Assembly: GCA_033439765.1 (NCBI GenBank)
Contig: JAULSN010000001.1
Coordinates: forward strand, 2,232,001 to 2,296,000
Length of the DNA stretch: 64,000 bases
Source of the DNA: Lasiosphaeria ovina
Lineage: Eukaryota; Ascomycota; Sordariomycetes; Sordariales; Lasiosphaeriaceae
Direction of reading: 5' to 3'
The first letter of the stretch is position 1, and the number at the start of each line of letters is the position of its first letter. The notes under the pieces were generated by a model. That model saw only the letters and a program-made list of their open reading frames with translations, did not search any database and was not told where the DNA came from. Positions 35,968 through 47,449 of the stretch are shown piece after piece. A program made the translations under genes and the position numbers.

Positions 35968-36881
35968 TCATCGTGCTGCTTCGGAGCTGAACGTTTGGAT
36001 ATGTATATTCTGTGTATATTCGAGGAGTAGCTGATCGAGATTTCGGAGGCTCGAGCGGGGTATCTGACGCAACGGTGTGACTGGCAGGTAGTATAGTCGT
36101 TCTATCGCAGAAAGTAAATTAGCACGAGAACTCTTTCTTGGACTTGGGTAGGCAGTTGGACTTGACTTAAATAGGTGCCGAGTTCTGTTGCCACGGTCAC
36201 CTGCTTTCGTTCCCTTCCTGTATGACGCCGTCTCCCGAAAGCTGTGACTAGTCCAAAAGGACATCTCGAAGCCAGGATCCAAGTTGAAGCTGTACTGACA
36301 ATTGTCGTGATAAATCGAGTAGCCGCTCCCGTTTCTGCTCAACAGGTAGTTAGGTGCGGTGAACTCCGTTTCAAATCCGACTGGAAGGTTTTTTGTTGGC
36401 GGTCGTCCGCTTGTTTGTGAGGAGCGTGGTGGTGATTTCCTCGTCCATGGAGCAGAAGTATCAGTATTGAAAGCGGAGGGGCTTTCGAGAGCCATGAGGC
36501 TGCCGATTTGTACGATATGTTAGCATCGGATTTCTAGATAGAAACCTAGCAAAGATGATCAGTTTATTCGCGTTCGGTAAACAGCTTACCTGCCATGGAG
36601 TGGGCTTTCTTGGAGAATCACGTTTCTCGCTACGACGCGTGGCTGCTATGGCGTATTTTTCCGGGTTGACTGCTGTCAAAAGCTTCAGTATCACTATCAG
36701 GAGAATGAGGTCGAGCCTCGGAGTTTGAGGCTGGTAGGGGGAAAGCTTCGGTTGCTCTCTCGGTCGGGTGGGCAACATAGATCGAGGTAGCCAAGTTCGT
36801 GGTGCCAAAATACGCGACTGCAGCACCCGAGTGAGCTGTCTGGCGCAGACTTGCCGGCAGAGAACCAGGGAGGTCAGACAT
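35968..36881 (-). CDS. Hypothetical protein, exon structure uncertain
   Basis: Two minus-strand frames look coding. The first opens at ATG 36881 with MSDLPGSLPASLRQTAHSGA and runs to a Ser/Asp-rich stretch near 36640. The second, upstream-open at about 36495, reads MALESPSAFNTDTSAPWTRK, then LPVGFETEFTAPNYLLSRNG and SIYHDNCQYSFNL. It ends at 35968. An intron with donor gtaagctgttt near 36590 and an acceptor cggcag near 36510, preceded by tgctaaca, lies between them. However, the first frame stops before the donor, so another intron or a frameshift must exist. No known domain is visible. It may be a degraded gene. Confidence 0.4.
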
Positions 36882-37199
36882 GCTTCACACAACGGCAAAA
36901 GAAGACGCTCTGACAACAGGGAGTGCAGGCTGGGTCACTGACGAGGGCAAGTGGGAGTCATGTCTACAACCAAAGGCTTTATTATCTACGGTCTCTAGTC
37001 TTGAGCGTGCCAGAGGGCTTGGAGGGGTGCCTTCGCGAGGGCGAACGCCCCTGGGGGGTGTGGTACAAGGTGGAAGTCCCCAGAGGGCGGTAGAAATTTG
37101 CCAGGCGGGGGCAGGCTGCCCCAGGGGAGTCCGCCATCTTCCCTGGCAGTCTGCCCGTTTGATGTCTAGCCTATGAGAGGCACCCTCCTCCTCGAACGC

Positions 37200-38494
37200 G
37201 TCCCCGGGGCCCACACCAAAATTCGCGGTCGTGCACAGACCAACCGTTTGTGAATAAATACTCGGCACTTTTCCCGCCTCTCCCTCTTCCTTTCCTTTTC
37301 TCTTCTTCAACATTCGTCTGCCTTGTAACATGGTTCCCTCATTCAGTACCATCACTTCAAGGATATGACATTTTGCAGATCAAAATCCTGATCTAATTCA
37401 CCACCCTCCATGCCTTGCCTCTTTGTGGCATGGAGACCAACTGGGTCAGGGACAGCCAATTCTTTTTCATTCTTCTCTTTCTTTCCCTCGCTTTGCGAGC
37501 GACGGCCGGCACGCGTTCTTTTGGCCACAACATCACCCAGGTAAGTCCATTACCAGGTGAGTGGTTCAATTTTCTTTCCCCTTTCCTTTTCTCGTCTTTC
37601 TTTTCCCTTTCCCTTTTCCAACCACCATCACCCCGCGGTACAGGTTCAAAGGCTATACACACCACCGCGTAAGTATGCCTACCGCGGGGGAGATTAAACA
37701 CCAGCCTTGGCATTTTACGCTCGCTTCATCATCATATGAATGCTTGCTTAGTATCAGGGCACATTCCTTCCTCTCGGGGGTTTCAATTATTTTCATTTTC
37801 TTAGTTTTGTCTTCTCGTTTTTCGAGGTCACCCTTGGCAACGGGCGCTCTGCCAGCCTGCCTTGGTCTTTCAATTTTTTACCCTACTCCACACACACCGG
37901 TCGGCAGAAAAGTTTTTCTTCCCTCTTCTTCCAACCACCGCCCAAATCCAAACCTGCTTCTCTTCCCTTCCAGTCTCCGGTCGGAAGAAATCTCTTCACT
38001 CTTCCTACTCTCGAGCTTGCTTTCCTTTCTCACACACATCACACATCGCCTTCTCTACTTTTGCTTTTACTCTTGTTTGCTGCGTTCGCACATCTTCACA
38101 TCTTCGATTCTCTTCTTTCCGTTCCCTGGGCGGGCTGTCTGGGTTTTTCCTAGGCACCTGCACAGGGGAGGATGTCTGGTTTTCCTAGGCACCTCCTCGT
38201 GGATCATGGCAGTGAGCTCTCATGAACTTTGGGCTCTAGCAAACTGTCTATGCCTTCCTTCCCCATCACTGCCAGCCTGAACTTGAGCATTTGATTTTTT
38301 GCCTCTCTTGAGTTTTTCGCTAACTTCTTTTCTGCCAACAGATCGACTTTTGCCTGCCCGAGCATGGCACTTTAATATCGCTGAGCCCCATTTCCTCCTC
38401 CCTCTCCTCCTCCCTTCAGCGGTTCCGTTTCTGACTTTCTCCAGGTGTTTTGCCTTTCTTCTTCTTCTTCTTCTTCTTCTTCTTCTTCCTCTTA
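37200..38494. other. Pyrimidine-rich stretch without a clear gene
   Basis: The plus strand is dominated by C/T runs (for example 37560-37620, 37790-38130 and 38390-38490), with several gtaagt/gtgagt-like sites. No frame looks coding, since the apparent Phe/Leu/Ser-rich frames follow from composition alone. It resembles leader or intron sequence, or the left flank of the gene-fragment patchwork. Confidence 0.5.
38455..38489. repeat. (CTT)n microsatellite
   Basis: A nearly perfect run of about eleven ttc/ctt triplets closes the pyrimidine-rich stretch just before the SAC3/GANP-like fragment. Confidence 0.85.
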
Positions 38495-38530
38495 TTTGAC
38501 GACAATCGACACTTTCGCCAGCGACCAGCG

Positions 38531-38598
38531 ACAGTATACGAGATCCATGCCGGATTTTATTGGAGAAGGGAGACCTCGGCGAGTATAACCAGTGTCAA
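38531..38598 (+). pseudogene. SAC3/GANP (Thp3/LENG8-like) exon fragment, frameshifted
   Basis: The bases read TVYEIHA in one frame, then ILLEKGDLGEYNQCQ in another. Joined, these match the strongly conserved core of Thp3/LENG8 proteins (VYE-HARIALEKGD-xEYNQCQ), which couple transcription elongation to mRNA handling. One base is missing near 38550, where an Arg codon would restore the frame. Sequence on either side does not continue the domain, so only this short block is recognisable. It is a gene fragment, not a functional gene. Confidence 0.5.
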
Positions 38599-41500
38599 CC
38601 CGCGTTGAGCATTGGTTTGACCATGCCGTGTGCCAACACGCTAAGCTAGGTGCCCCCTCCCTATTTCTTCTCTCTTTCTCCTGAACCATAGAAAGATGTT
38701 GACGAGCAAACCGCATCCAGATTCCGCGCAGAGTGCCTGAACTTGCTCTACCCTAAAGGGGCTCGGTCGCTATGCTCCTACCTGATCGCCCCTGCTCAAG
38801 GACGCTGTAGACACAGAGAATGACGACTCCGGCTCTACCGATGCAGCAGAATGGCCGGCACGAAGTGCGCGACAAGGTTTGTTTCTCATTTTCTTTTGCT
38901 TCTTGTCTTGTACTTCCAGCTTTGTGACTCTTCTCTTTTGCATCGCCACACAACCTCTTCCTTGCCTTCGTTTTGCCCAGCCCGGAATACGCTGGCTTCC
39001 TCCCAAGTCTCTGGAGTGACAGGGGGATAGCCCAGAAGTTGGATTACTCATATCCTCCTGTCTGATTCGGCGATATCCGCAGTCTGATCTGGCTGGGCAT
39101 AGATCAATCTTTGTTTTCTTTTGGACGGGCACACTCTGAGGCTCATGGGGTGCGCCTTTCAAAGAAAAACAAACATCAGTGAGATACTGAGGGATTTTCC
39201 TGTTGTTCGCCCTAAACCCCATGGGCGCGATCTGGTCCGAACCCCGAAACTTGAAACCAAGGTATTGTATCTTTCAGCCCCCTCTCCAGCTCACCTTTTT
39301 GTCGACAAAGGTATGGGTTGGCCGACCGAGGGATGGGCGCAGCTCGTGGTGGACTATGTCGTGTCCATCCTCGGGCTTGCGTCCTGGGCAAGATCAAAGT
39401 GCACTGTCATTGTGGCGCTTTCTATGGTCTCCAAACAGACCCAGAGCTTGCCGCCTCCTAGCAGTACATACATTCCATTTTGACATTCAAGTCTCGGATA
39501 TGAGACCAGCCTTGCTGGGCTCTTTCATCAAGTTAGGTAAGTTTTCCCTCCCTCCTGCTTTTCCTTGCCGCCCTCAACACGCCTCCGAGGTTAGACTAAG
39601 TCCTGTCTTTCCTCGACCGTGTGGGGCAAGATCAAATCCGTGTCCTCCAAAAAGCAATTGCTCCAGTCAGCCTGCCAACCTGACTTCCAGAGGGCTTGCG
39701 CTTCACCAAGGACGCATATGCCCTTGTTCACAACCCTTTTGAAACATTGCTGATCTCCTGGGACGCTTTCATAGACACATGTGAGTTTTGAACATCCCGG
39801 GTTTTTATTGGGGGTCAGTTTACAGCAATCTAGGTTACTCGCGAGCCCGCTCACCGCCAACGCACATCAATCTCTCTCCTCGAGCCTACGGATTCATTGT
39901 CGCTTTTTGGCGTGGCCACAATACGGGCACACCATGCCTTGGCCACAGGGAAGTCTCGAGACAGGTAAGTTTTTCCCTCCCGGTTTTGCTTTCCGCCATG
40001 TTCTCACATCTCTCATCACGTGGGCTTCAATTACTGTGTCCTCGTTTGAACGTGAGCCTGGGCTAGAGTAAAGTTTGACCTTGACAAGGTGCATGTCGAG
40101 AATTGCATGTTGCTCTACTACTGGTCATACATTTTCGTTGGCAGTTGACTATTTTCTTCAGGTGGCAAGTCTCTTCCCCCCCAACCCTCCTAGCATTTGC
40201 TCCCTCATTGCCGCCCATGGGGCTCACCTAGTGTCTCATGTTGGACAAGACCATTTCCTTCATGTAGCGTGAGTCCCAGCATCCGTTTCAAGTGTGGGCT
40301 AGATCAATTGTCCCTTTTTGTTGTCGCGTTCGCGTTAAGACATACCAGTCTCGTTCACCGTGCTCTCGATCTTCGTGGGTCTACATTTTCTTCACAAGAT
40401 ATCACATTATTGTCCATTCAAAAAACGTTTGCTAACAACAAGAACCACTGGAATGGCATTTCCATTAGTTTCGAGATGACTAGGTAACAATCGGGTGCGT
40501 TCACCCAATCCCACACCCTTGCGTATAATTATCCATCCCCACTCGCCCTGTCCGCGACTGCTCGGCGTTTCTCCCCCGGGAGAAGCACGGGCAGAGTTTG
40601 CAACGATGGCTGGACTGCTTCATTATGCACATCCACTGTCGGTCGCGGCTCGGCACACAATAATGAAGAAACTCCGATGTCTGGACCTGGAACATGCACT
40701 GGATTTAAATGGCCAGGGCCGTCTTTCAGAGTGTTCGAAGTCGGTTGTTGGTTCAGACATACATACAAATACATTTCCGAGGGCATCTGGGGGCTGATGG
40801 AAAGGTTGTCAAAGTTACTGGAGGAAGACAGTTTTGTTGGAAGTGGCTTGAGATTAACTGGTAGTAAATTGAAGTTTGTGTTGTATAACTTTATCATCTT
40901 GCTAAGCATATACGTAGTCGTGGAACTGTCTGAGGTGGCTAATTACCTTGGGTATGTGTCCAAATATGTAGCATCGCGACATAAAGGACGGCCGGGAGAT
41001 GCCATGACCATGCGTTATTACTTGTCTGACTTGACAGGATGACCACAATCTCCTGACACCTGTCGGCAGGGAAGGAATCCAGGGAAAGGCCGGCCCAGAG
41101 GAGGAAAGAGTCTTGCTGAGAGTAGCAGGGACACCACAGGGAAGGCGACAAGTTAAGATGCCGACAATAGAAACTTGATTTTTGAGCTTCGGTCTTCCTG
41201 GTCCGGTTTTGCAGCGACATTGGAGAATCTCTAATCATAACCTGGAAAACTTGAGGCTTCCTTCCAACCGTCCCAGTCACAAACCTCGGCTGCTCCCCCT
41301 TCTACCGGGATTTGACTAGGGAAGGGGCACTTCCAGTTCTGTTTCAGGGACCTTGCTCCCTATAGTAATTCTCTCAGCTCCGCCTTTGGGGACCTATAAG
41401 CCGTCTGGAGGCACCAGAAACAAGTGGGTCAAGCCAGGAGGGCTCGGGCCAAATAAAATAACCCCGCCAAGCTCCCGTAATTTGAAATTCTTTTCCAAAA

Positions 41501-41600
41501 CTTCTTTCGTCCTCGTCTTTCAAATGCCAACGTCTCTCCGCCTTTCAACTTTTCAAGCACTCCATCCCCCCGTGTCCATCACTCGTTTCTTCCGGCCAAC
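38599..41600. other. Patchwork of possible decayed exons; no intact gene
   Basis: Short coding-like bits separated by splice-like sites appear, such as DEQTASRFRAECLNLLY near 38700, NPFETLLISWDAFIDT near 39730 and AARHTIMKKLRCLDLEHAL near 40650. Donors of the form gtaagtttt(t)ccctcc occur at about 39540 and 39964 with similar following sequence. None joins into a sustained frame, and I cannot name the sources. Confidence 0.4.
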
Positions 41601-41882
41601 ATGATCCCTGATGTCAAGCGCGATGAGATGGAGGCCAAGCTCAAGGAAACAATCGGCAGTTCGACTAGCCCCGAACAGATGGACAGTCAATACCAATCCC
41701 TCCTCGAAGAGGAACTTGCCCGCCGTCAGGCGGAGATTGCTCGCCTCCAAGCTCAAGCGGGCCCTCCGGTCCATTGTGACCGTGGTCGGCACCAGTCAGA
41801 TGCAGCCTCCCATCAAGGATCTTCTACCCCGTCTGACTCCCATCCTCCGAAATCAGCACGAGAAAGCGCAAGAGAATAATAG
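41601..41882 (+). pseudogene. SF3B1/Hsh155-like fragment fused to unrelated coiled-coil-like sequence
   Basis: The first frame starts at ATG 41601 ([16 protein letters not shown]) and runs into an acidic/basic helix ending [17 protein letters not shown]. From about 41752 a different frame reads [20 protein letters not shown] and then [19 protein letters not shown]. This matches the HEAT-repeat region of the U2 snRNP subunit SF3B1 (Hsh155), where [20 protein letters not shown] is nearly invariant. The family residues just after this block are missing, and the frame stops shortly after 41882. It is a fragment of a splicing-factor gene, out of context and out of frame with its apparent start. 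Confidence 0.65.
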
Positions 41883-42113
41883 GCGTCAAGCGCGGCGGCC
41901 AGTTTGCGCAGTCCTTTGCTCCCCCGGCTATTCCAGCCTGGCAGCCATCTATCCCGGTCACTAAGAGTTCCCGGAAGAGAAAATCGTCCGATTTGGACGA
42001 GAAGAAGCTGTCTGGGAGCTCGGCACGTTTCGCCTTCCTTTTGGCACCCCAGAATCCAGAGCTGTGCCCCGACAATTCACGCAGGCGCCAGCGTCTAGCC
42101 CCCCTCGACTATC
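41883..42113 (+). other. Coding-like remnant between the SF3B1 pieces
   Basis: One frame reads [20 protein letters not shown] and then SRKRKSSDLDEKKLSGSS, a plausible low-complexity basic protein segment that I cannot assign. It lies between two SF3B1-like pieces but does not resemble SF3B1. Confidence 0.3.
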
Positions 42114-42359
42114 GCCAGTGTCACGGAGGCGAGCCAGATCATGGAGATTCTTCTCCGAGAGTTTGCATCTCCGGACGAAGAGATGAAGAAAGTAGTCCTC
42201 AAAGTGGTCTCTCAGTCTCCCCTCTCCTCGAATACTGCCAGCGTCACGCAGGCGAGCCAAATCATGGAGATTCTTCTTTGTGAATCTTCTTCACCCGACG
42301 AGGAGATGAAGAAGGTGGTCTTGAAGGTGGTCTCTCAGTCTCTCCCCTCCTCGACCATC
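42114..42359 (+). pseudogene. Tandemly duplicated SF3B1/Hsh155 fragment (2 x 123 bp)
   Basis: Copy 1 (42114-42236) and copy 2 (42237-42359) each encode [19 protein letters not shown] (copy 2 has CESS in place of REFA) followed by VVLKVVSQS. In SF3B1 the block [26 protein letters not shown] is highly conserved and lies N-terminal to the [12 protein letters not shown] block. Here it lies downstream, so the order is inverted. Both copies stay open in the same frame, since 123 is a multiple of three, and this frame ends shortly after 42400. The duplication and the order together show rearrangement rather than simple decay of a resident gene. Confidence 0.65.
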
Positions 42360-42388
42360 GCCAGGCCATACCAAAGGCGAGCTAGCGA

Positions 42389-42472
42389 GAGTCTGTTGTT
42401 GCTGCTCTGCAGCTGACGGGCCAAAAGCTCCTGGGGATTCCAGTCATTGTCCAGATGACCGAGGCGGAGAAG
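42389..42472 (+). pseudogene. RBM39/Rsd1-like RRM fragment
   Basis: The frame reads ESVVAALQLTGQKLLGIPVI then VQMTEAEK. This matches the end of the first RRM and following linker of RBM39/CAPERalpha-type splicing factors (human: LTGQRVLGVPIIVQASQAEK). It follows directly on the SF3B1-like duplication and loses similarity after AEK. It is a short exon fragment only. Confidence 0.55.
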
Positions 42473-43328
42473 ATCAGTCCCCTTCCATGTACTGGGATAG
42501 CCCACAGCCTACAGCCAATTCAGCTACCGTTACCTAGACATTCAGGCGACAGGCGTCTGTTTTGTCTGCTCGTGTAGCGTAGCGGTAGTCTACGACGTTC
42601 CATCTTGGGCCCTTGGCGCTCCCTGCAGGCGTGACAGCTCCTCTCGAACCGTACCACCTACGTCGACGAAGCCACACAAATACGACACGTTGAGGAATGG
42701 CCGCGTGAAAGCAGAAGATACCAAACCGTCGCACGACACTTCGGCCTACCAAGATCATTTCAGCAGATTGGAATTCGAATATCGATTGGGTCATCACAAA
42801 GCGATGGGACAGGCGTTGCGTTATTACGAGAATGCCTGTCAGCAGGATATCCAGATTGACCACTTCCTCCCTCCGCCTGCCGCGCGATCAAAAGCACTAC
42901 AGTTCTGGACATATTGCGGTTAGGCTGTCGGTACTTTGGTTTTATGGGTCGAACCCCGTGGGGAAAAGGCCGCTGAAAGATTGGTCTTATGATCCAACAC
43001 ATGCGAATTAGCCTTCTTGGCGGGTTCGGTATTTGCACAATGTTGTGGCGGACATTTCAAGCACGACCGAGACGCAGCGCTCCATTTGTTTGCTGCAGAA
43101 CAGGCTAGATCAAGGCTTCCCAATATCAGCTCCGAATTGGCTAGAGAGACTGGGGAACACTAAAGGGCTTGCGCTTGGCATCCTTATTGCAGCCGGCATC
43201 TGAAGTCTCTCGTCGTCATTTCTTTGGACTCAAATTCTTTATTACCGCGGCTCTCTCTCTCCCGGGACCTCTACCGGGTTCTGGTCTCCTCAGCCCATGT
43301 TCGACGTTCTGGTCTCTGAGCCGCCAAG
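42473..43328. other. Right flank of the fragment region and LPMO promoter
   Basis: One short plus-strand frame (42690-42923) contains EFEYRLGHHKAMGQALRYYE, which may be another unidentified fragment. The remainder shows no gene. The last 150 bases are C/T-rich leader sequence before the LPMO start. Confidence 0.4.
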
Positions 43329-44170
43329 ATGAAGCTCCTCATCCCTGCACTAGTACTGGCATCCACTGTCCAGGCCCACTGTCAGTATCTCTCCCGCTAT
43401 CCCATTCCGCTGCCAGCCCAATGCTAAGACAGAAGTACACAGACCGCTTCTCCAAGATCATTGTCAACGGGGTGCCCGAGGCGAAGGAATGGACGGCAGT
43501 GCGACAGACGAAAAACTACCAGGGGAACCAGGGGGTGACAGATGTCAACAGCGCCGATATGCGCTGCTTCCAGAACCGACCCGGCACGTCGACGGCCACG
43601 ATTGCTGCAGGCGAGACGCTCGGATTCATTGCCGCGTCGGCCGTGACGCACTTTGGCCCCGTCCAGTTCTACATGGCCAAGGTTCCGGAAAACGCCGACA
43701 TCAACACGTGGGAGCCTGCCGGCAACGTGTGGTTCAAGGCTGCCAGCATCGACGCCGTTAAGAGCGACGCTGGGTGGACTTGGCCAGCATACCGTAAGTG
43801 TGTCCTTTTTCTCTCTCTTTCCTTTTTAGGCCACAGCTACAGTTGCGGAGTGATCGGGCACAGGATACTAACCTTTTCATTCGCAACAGAAAAGCAGACG
43901 GTGGAGTTTGTCATCCCCAAGCACGTGCCCAGTGGCAAGTACCTCGTGCGCGTCGAGAGTATCGCACTGCACCAGGCGCAGTCGGCCGGCGGCGCTCAGA
44001 TCTATCTGTCGTGCGCACAAGTGGAGGTCACGGGAGGGGGTTCCGGCACGCCCAGCCCGCTTGTTGCCTTCCCAGGAGCATACAAGGCAAGCGATCAAGG
44101 ACTTTTGTGGTCATACTACCCCGTGCGCACCACCTACACGGCTCCCGGGCCCAAGGTTTGGGAGAGTTAA
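43329..44170 (+). CDS. AA9 lytic polysaccharide monooxygenase (formerly GH61)
   Basis: Exons are 43329-43380, 43443-43793 and 43890-44170, giving 227 residues. The signal peptide MKLLIPALVLASTVQA is followed at once by His17, which becomes the N-terminal copper-brace histidine. The first intron splits the HY junction, and using the acceptor at 43442 gives HYRFSKIIVNG, as the family requires. The second copper ligand is His87 (SAVTHFGPVQF), and the axial tyrosine is Tyr173 in AQIYLSCAQVEV. The C-terminal PGAYKASDQGLLW...YTAPGPKVW is typical of AA9. The enzyme uses copper and a reductant with H2O2 or O2 to cut cellulose or hemicellulose chains outside the cell. No CBM1 is attached. A class II peroxidase follows on the same strand 2 kb away. 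Confidence 0.93.
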
Positions 44171-46209
44171 GAGATGGAGACATAATGGAACAGCGGTGGG
44201 CCCGAGGTTTATACTTGGACGGGTAGGAAGGAACCGTGTTACAGTGCAAGGCCACGGCTAGCATGTGGTTCTTTGAGGAAGTCCGGGGGGAGGGGTCTAC
44301 GAAAGCCGTGAGGAAGGAATCTTTTTATTCAGAAAGCAAGGAGCCAGGGAATTCTGTCCTGTTTCGCAAACCTTGAACTTCTTTTCCATAGTTTCCAGCC
44401 AGAAACGAAATAGAGAAAGACTGAGGCTCTCTTTCTTTGAACACGTGCAAAATGCATGCGGCGAGTCTTTCTCAAGCATAATTAAGAAAACCACGAGCTG
44501 GGCATGCTTGATAAGGTGTAATTACGTGGTGTGTACCTCGTTATTTCCAGCTCAACAACCTGCCCGCTCGTGGTGGCTGTTTTTGGCCCACCACCTTGGC
44601 GTATGAACGCAACCCCTCTGCCCACTTCTCGCTTCTTCTGTTGTCCGTGTTAGAGCCGCCTGTGCTCCTCCCTTGGCTTTCTATCTGCTTGCTAAGACAG
44701 CACTTGTGCGGCCAACCGTAAAGGCTTGAACGAGTGACCGGCGAATCGATTGGACAACGGGAGTCCAAGTCTCTAGCTAACTAGACTTTCGTTGAAAGGA
44801 AGAATGGCGGCTCCGGTGTCTCGAGAGACCAACACGGCCCGAGATTGTCGATTGAGGAAGACGGAGGGGGGGTCAAATCTTTTTCAGGTGGCGAGACCAG
44901 CTCGTTTTGAAATTCTGGCACAAGGTTGTCGGTTGTTCGGTAGGTAAGGTACCTGAGGGAGTTTTCGGTCCATGTGCACGCAAGACCCACTCGTCACCCC
45001 CCCAACCTTCCTTGGGATACGGAGAAGCCTGGAATATACGCGTGGTAAAGAAGTTAAAGATCACACGGGACATGCTGCAGTCACACAACCATGTCGTGGT
45101 GGCTGCCACACTGGGGTGTGGACGTGTCATTGGCGAGGGACGATGGATCGTGTCTTGTCTTCCAGCTCGGGCTTGTCACTTTCATTGCGTGGACTCGCGG
45201 AGCCTCGGCCACATGATTCCAGGCAGCCAATCCTCTGTTCCCGATTACTCCTCGAAGCCAGAGTTGATGGGCCCTCGTCGACGCCACCACGAACCTAACG
45301 CACGTCGGCTACGCTTTCTGGTCCATGACAGCCTGCACCTTGGCTGGGTCTTGTTCACATTAAGCGACTGCCGCAGCTGGTGTCCCGGCTGCCGGCCACT
45401 TCAAACTTTATCCCCTTCACAAGTGCGCTATTGACGCGCCAATTCCATCTCTTCGGGTATGGCTGCCAGAAACTCAATCCGGAAATCAGTACCCTCGGCT
45501 ATCGTTCATTGGCGGCCCCAGCAGCGAGCATCGCGCCGAAACCAAGACTGTCTTGTTGACGATGCTGGAGACGTTGCGGAGATGGTACACACAAGATGCG
45601 CACACTAGGTGGACACACTCCACGCGGGCTTGCCACGCAGATTTTGCATGACCTATACGGGGCCATGGTCAAGCTGGCAGCCCTTGCTCAAGCCCTGCCA
45701 GCTCCCAGGCCGGACCTCGGTGCATCATGGCGGAGGAACCAGGATTTGACAGAGCTGCCTCAACACACAAGACGAGGTGGACCTTGTGAGAGCATCCCAG
45801 CCGCCTCCGCTCGTCTAGTGGCAGCACAGCTACTCTCTCGCTTACCGCTCGAAAATGTCTCCCCACCAATGCCAGCACACCAGCGGGAGATGGCGGCTCA
45901 ACATCACAGGCAAGCGTCCTACCAGCCTCTCAACCACAGACGCTACTGGCAAGGGACTAGTTGCTCACCTCCACTCTGGCACCCAAGCGGCCGAGGGCTT
46001 GCAGCTCTGGCGGACTAATGGTGACCTGAGTGAAACAGGGAAATTATATATAACCAGCCTTTCTGGTCCTCCCGATGGACTTGCCGCAACCTCATCCTCT
46101 GCGCTGTGCCACGAGCCTGCTTCGCCTCGAGACTCTTCGGCTAACCTTGGCATCTACCTTTGCTCCCTCGTTTGTCACCACCATCCCCCATTGCAGACTC
46201 GTTACCAGC
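44171..46209. other. Intergenic; no supportable gene
   Basis: Frames are short and overlapping. A 49-codon frame at 45460-45608 (MAARNSIRKSVPSAIVHW) has no support beyond its ATG. The right end is the peroxidase promoter. Confidence 0.45.
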
Positions 46210-47449
46210 ATGAGAGCCCCACACAGCGCAGCAGCTGCTGCGGCTGCAGTCGCCTTGTGCCTGTGGCAGCTCCCCGGAGCGGCCGTGGCGCACCCGGGCC
46301 CGAACATGGACGATCTGCTGGTCGAGCTCAAGCAGGCCGACTGCTGGGACTCGAAGGAGCTGATCGGCGACCTGCTGTGGCTGTCCGACTACGAGCTGCA
46401 GCCCGAGGCGCGGCTGATCAAGGGCATCCTGCTGGGGTACGCGTCGGGCCAGTCGTACGAGTACAACACGTACGTGCCGCCTCTGCACTCGCCGGCCTGC
46501 TCGTACGACACGTGCTGCGTGTGGCAGTACATCGCCAACGACATGGAGCGCCTGTTCCGCGACCCCTCGGGCCGCTGCACCGACGCCGCCCGCGGCGCCA
46601 TCCGCCTCGGCTTCCACGACGCCGCCGGCTGGTCCAAGTACACGGGCCAGTACGGCGGCGCCGACGGCTCCATCGTCTTAGCCCCCGAGGAGACTGAGCG
46701 CCACCACAACCGCGGCCTGCGCGAGATCATCGAGCAGATGAGGCACTGGCACCACAAGTGGGGCCGCTACGGCGTCAGCGTGGCCGATCTGATCCAGATG
46801 GCTGCCAACGTGGCCACCGTGGTCTGCCCTCTGTACGTGTCCCTCCTTGTTGGTCAGGGACGGAAGAATGACTGACTGGTGTAGCGGTCCTCGCGTCTTC
46901 TCGTTCGTCGGCCGGCGGGACAGCTACCATGCGGCGCCCGACGGGCTGGTGCCCAACCCGTTCGCGCAGGCCGACGAGCTGATCGAGCTGTTCCGCGACA
47001 AGACGATCCAGCCGCGCGGGCTGGCGGCGCTGCTGGGCGCGCACTCGACCAGCCGGCAGCGGCATGTCGACAAGGCGCGCGCCGGAGCGCCCCAGGACAG
47101 CACTCCGGGTGTCTGGGACACGCTCTACTACAAGCAGACGCTCGGCCACGCCCCGCACAACGTCTTCCGCCTCCCCAGCGACGTTATCCTGTCCGAGGAC
47201 CCGCGCATCTTTCCCCAGTTCCAGGCCTTTGCCGGGCCCGGCGGCCAGGAGCACTGGAACGATGTGAGTTTTGTGCTGTGCCAAGCTGCCTGTCTGTTCT
47301 TGGACTGACCGCTCTCGTAACAGGACTACGCGCGCGAGTATGTGCGCCTCAGCCTGCTCGGCGTCTACAACATCAACAACCTGACCGACTGCAGCCGCGT
47401 GCTGCCGCCCGCCATCCGCGCGTGGAACTACGACGGTGATGTCTGGTAA
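46210..47449 (+). CDS. Secreted class II haem peroxidase (AA2 family)
   Basis: Exons are 46210-46832, 46885-47263 and 47324-47449, giving 375 residues in frame. Residues 1-27 form an Ala-rich signal peptide. The distal haem site is IRLGFHDAAG, with Arg132 and His136, followed by the distal calcium block GGADGSIVLAPEE. The proximal histidine is His261 in ALLGAHSTSRQRHV. The intron-1 junction reads VVCPLGPRVFSFVGRRDS, the usual peroxidase spacing. An N-terminal extension of roughly 60-80 residues with YVPPLHSPACSYDTCC precedes the core. Such enzymes oxidise phenolics or lignin-related compounds with H2O2. I cannot see a Mn site or exposed Trp with confidence, so the subfamily is open. It lies in a stretch with an LPMO, an endoglucanase and an esterase. 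Confidence 0.9.
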
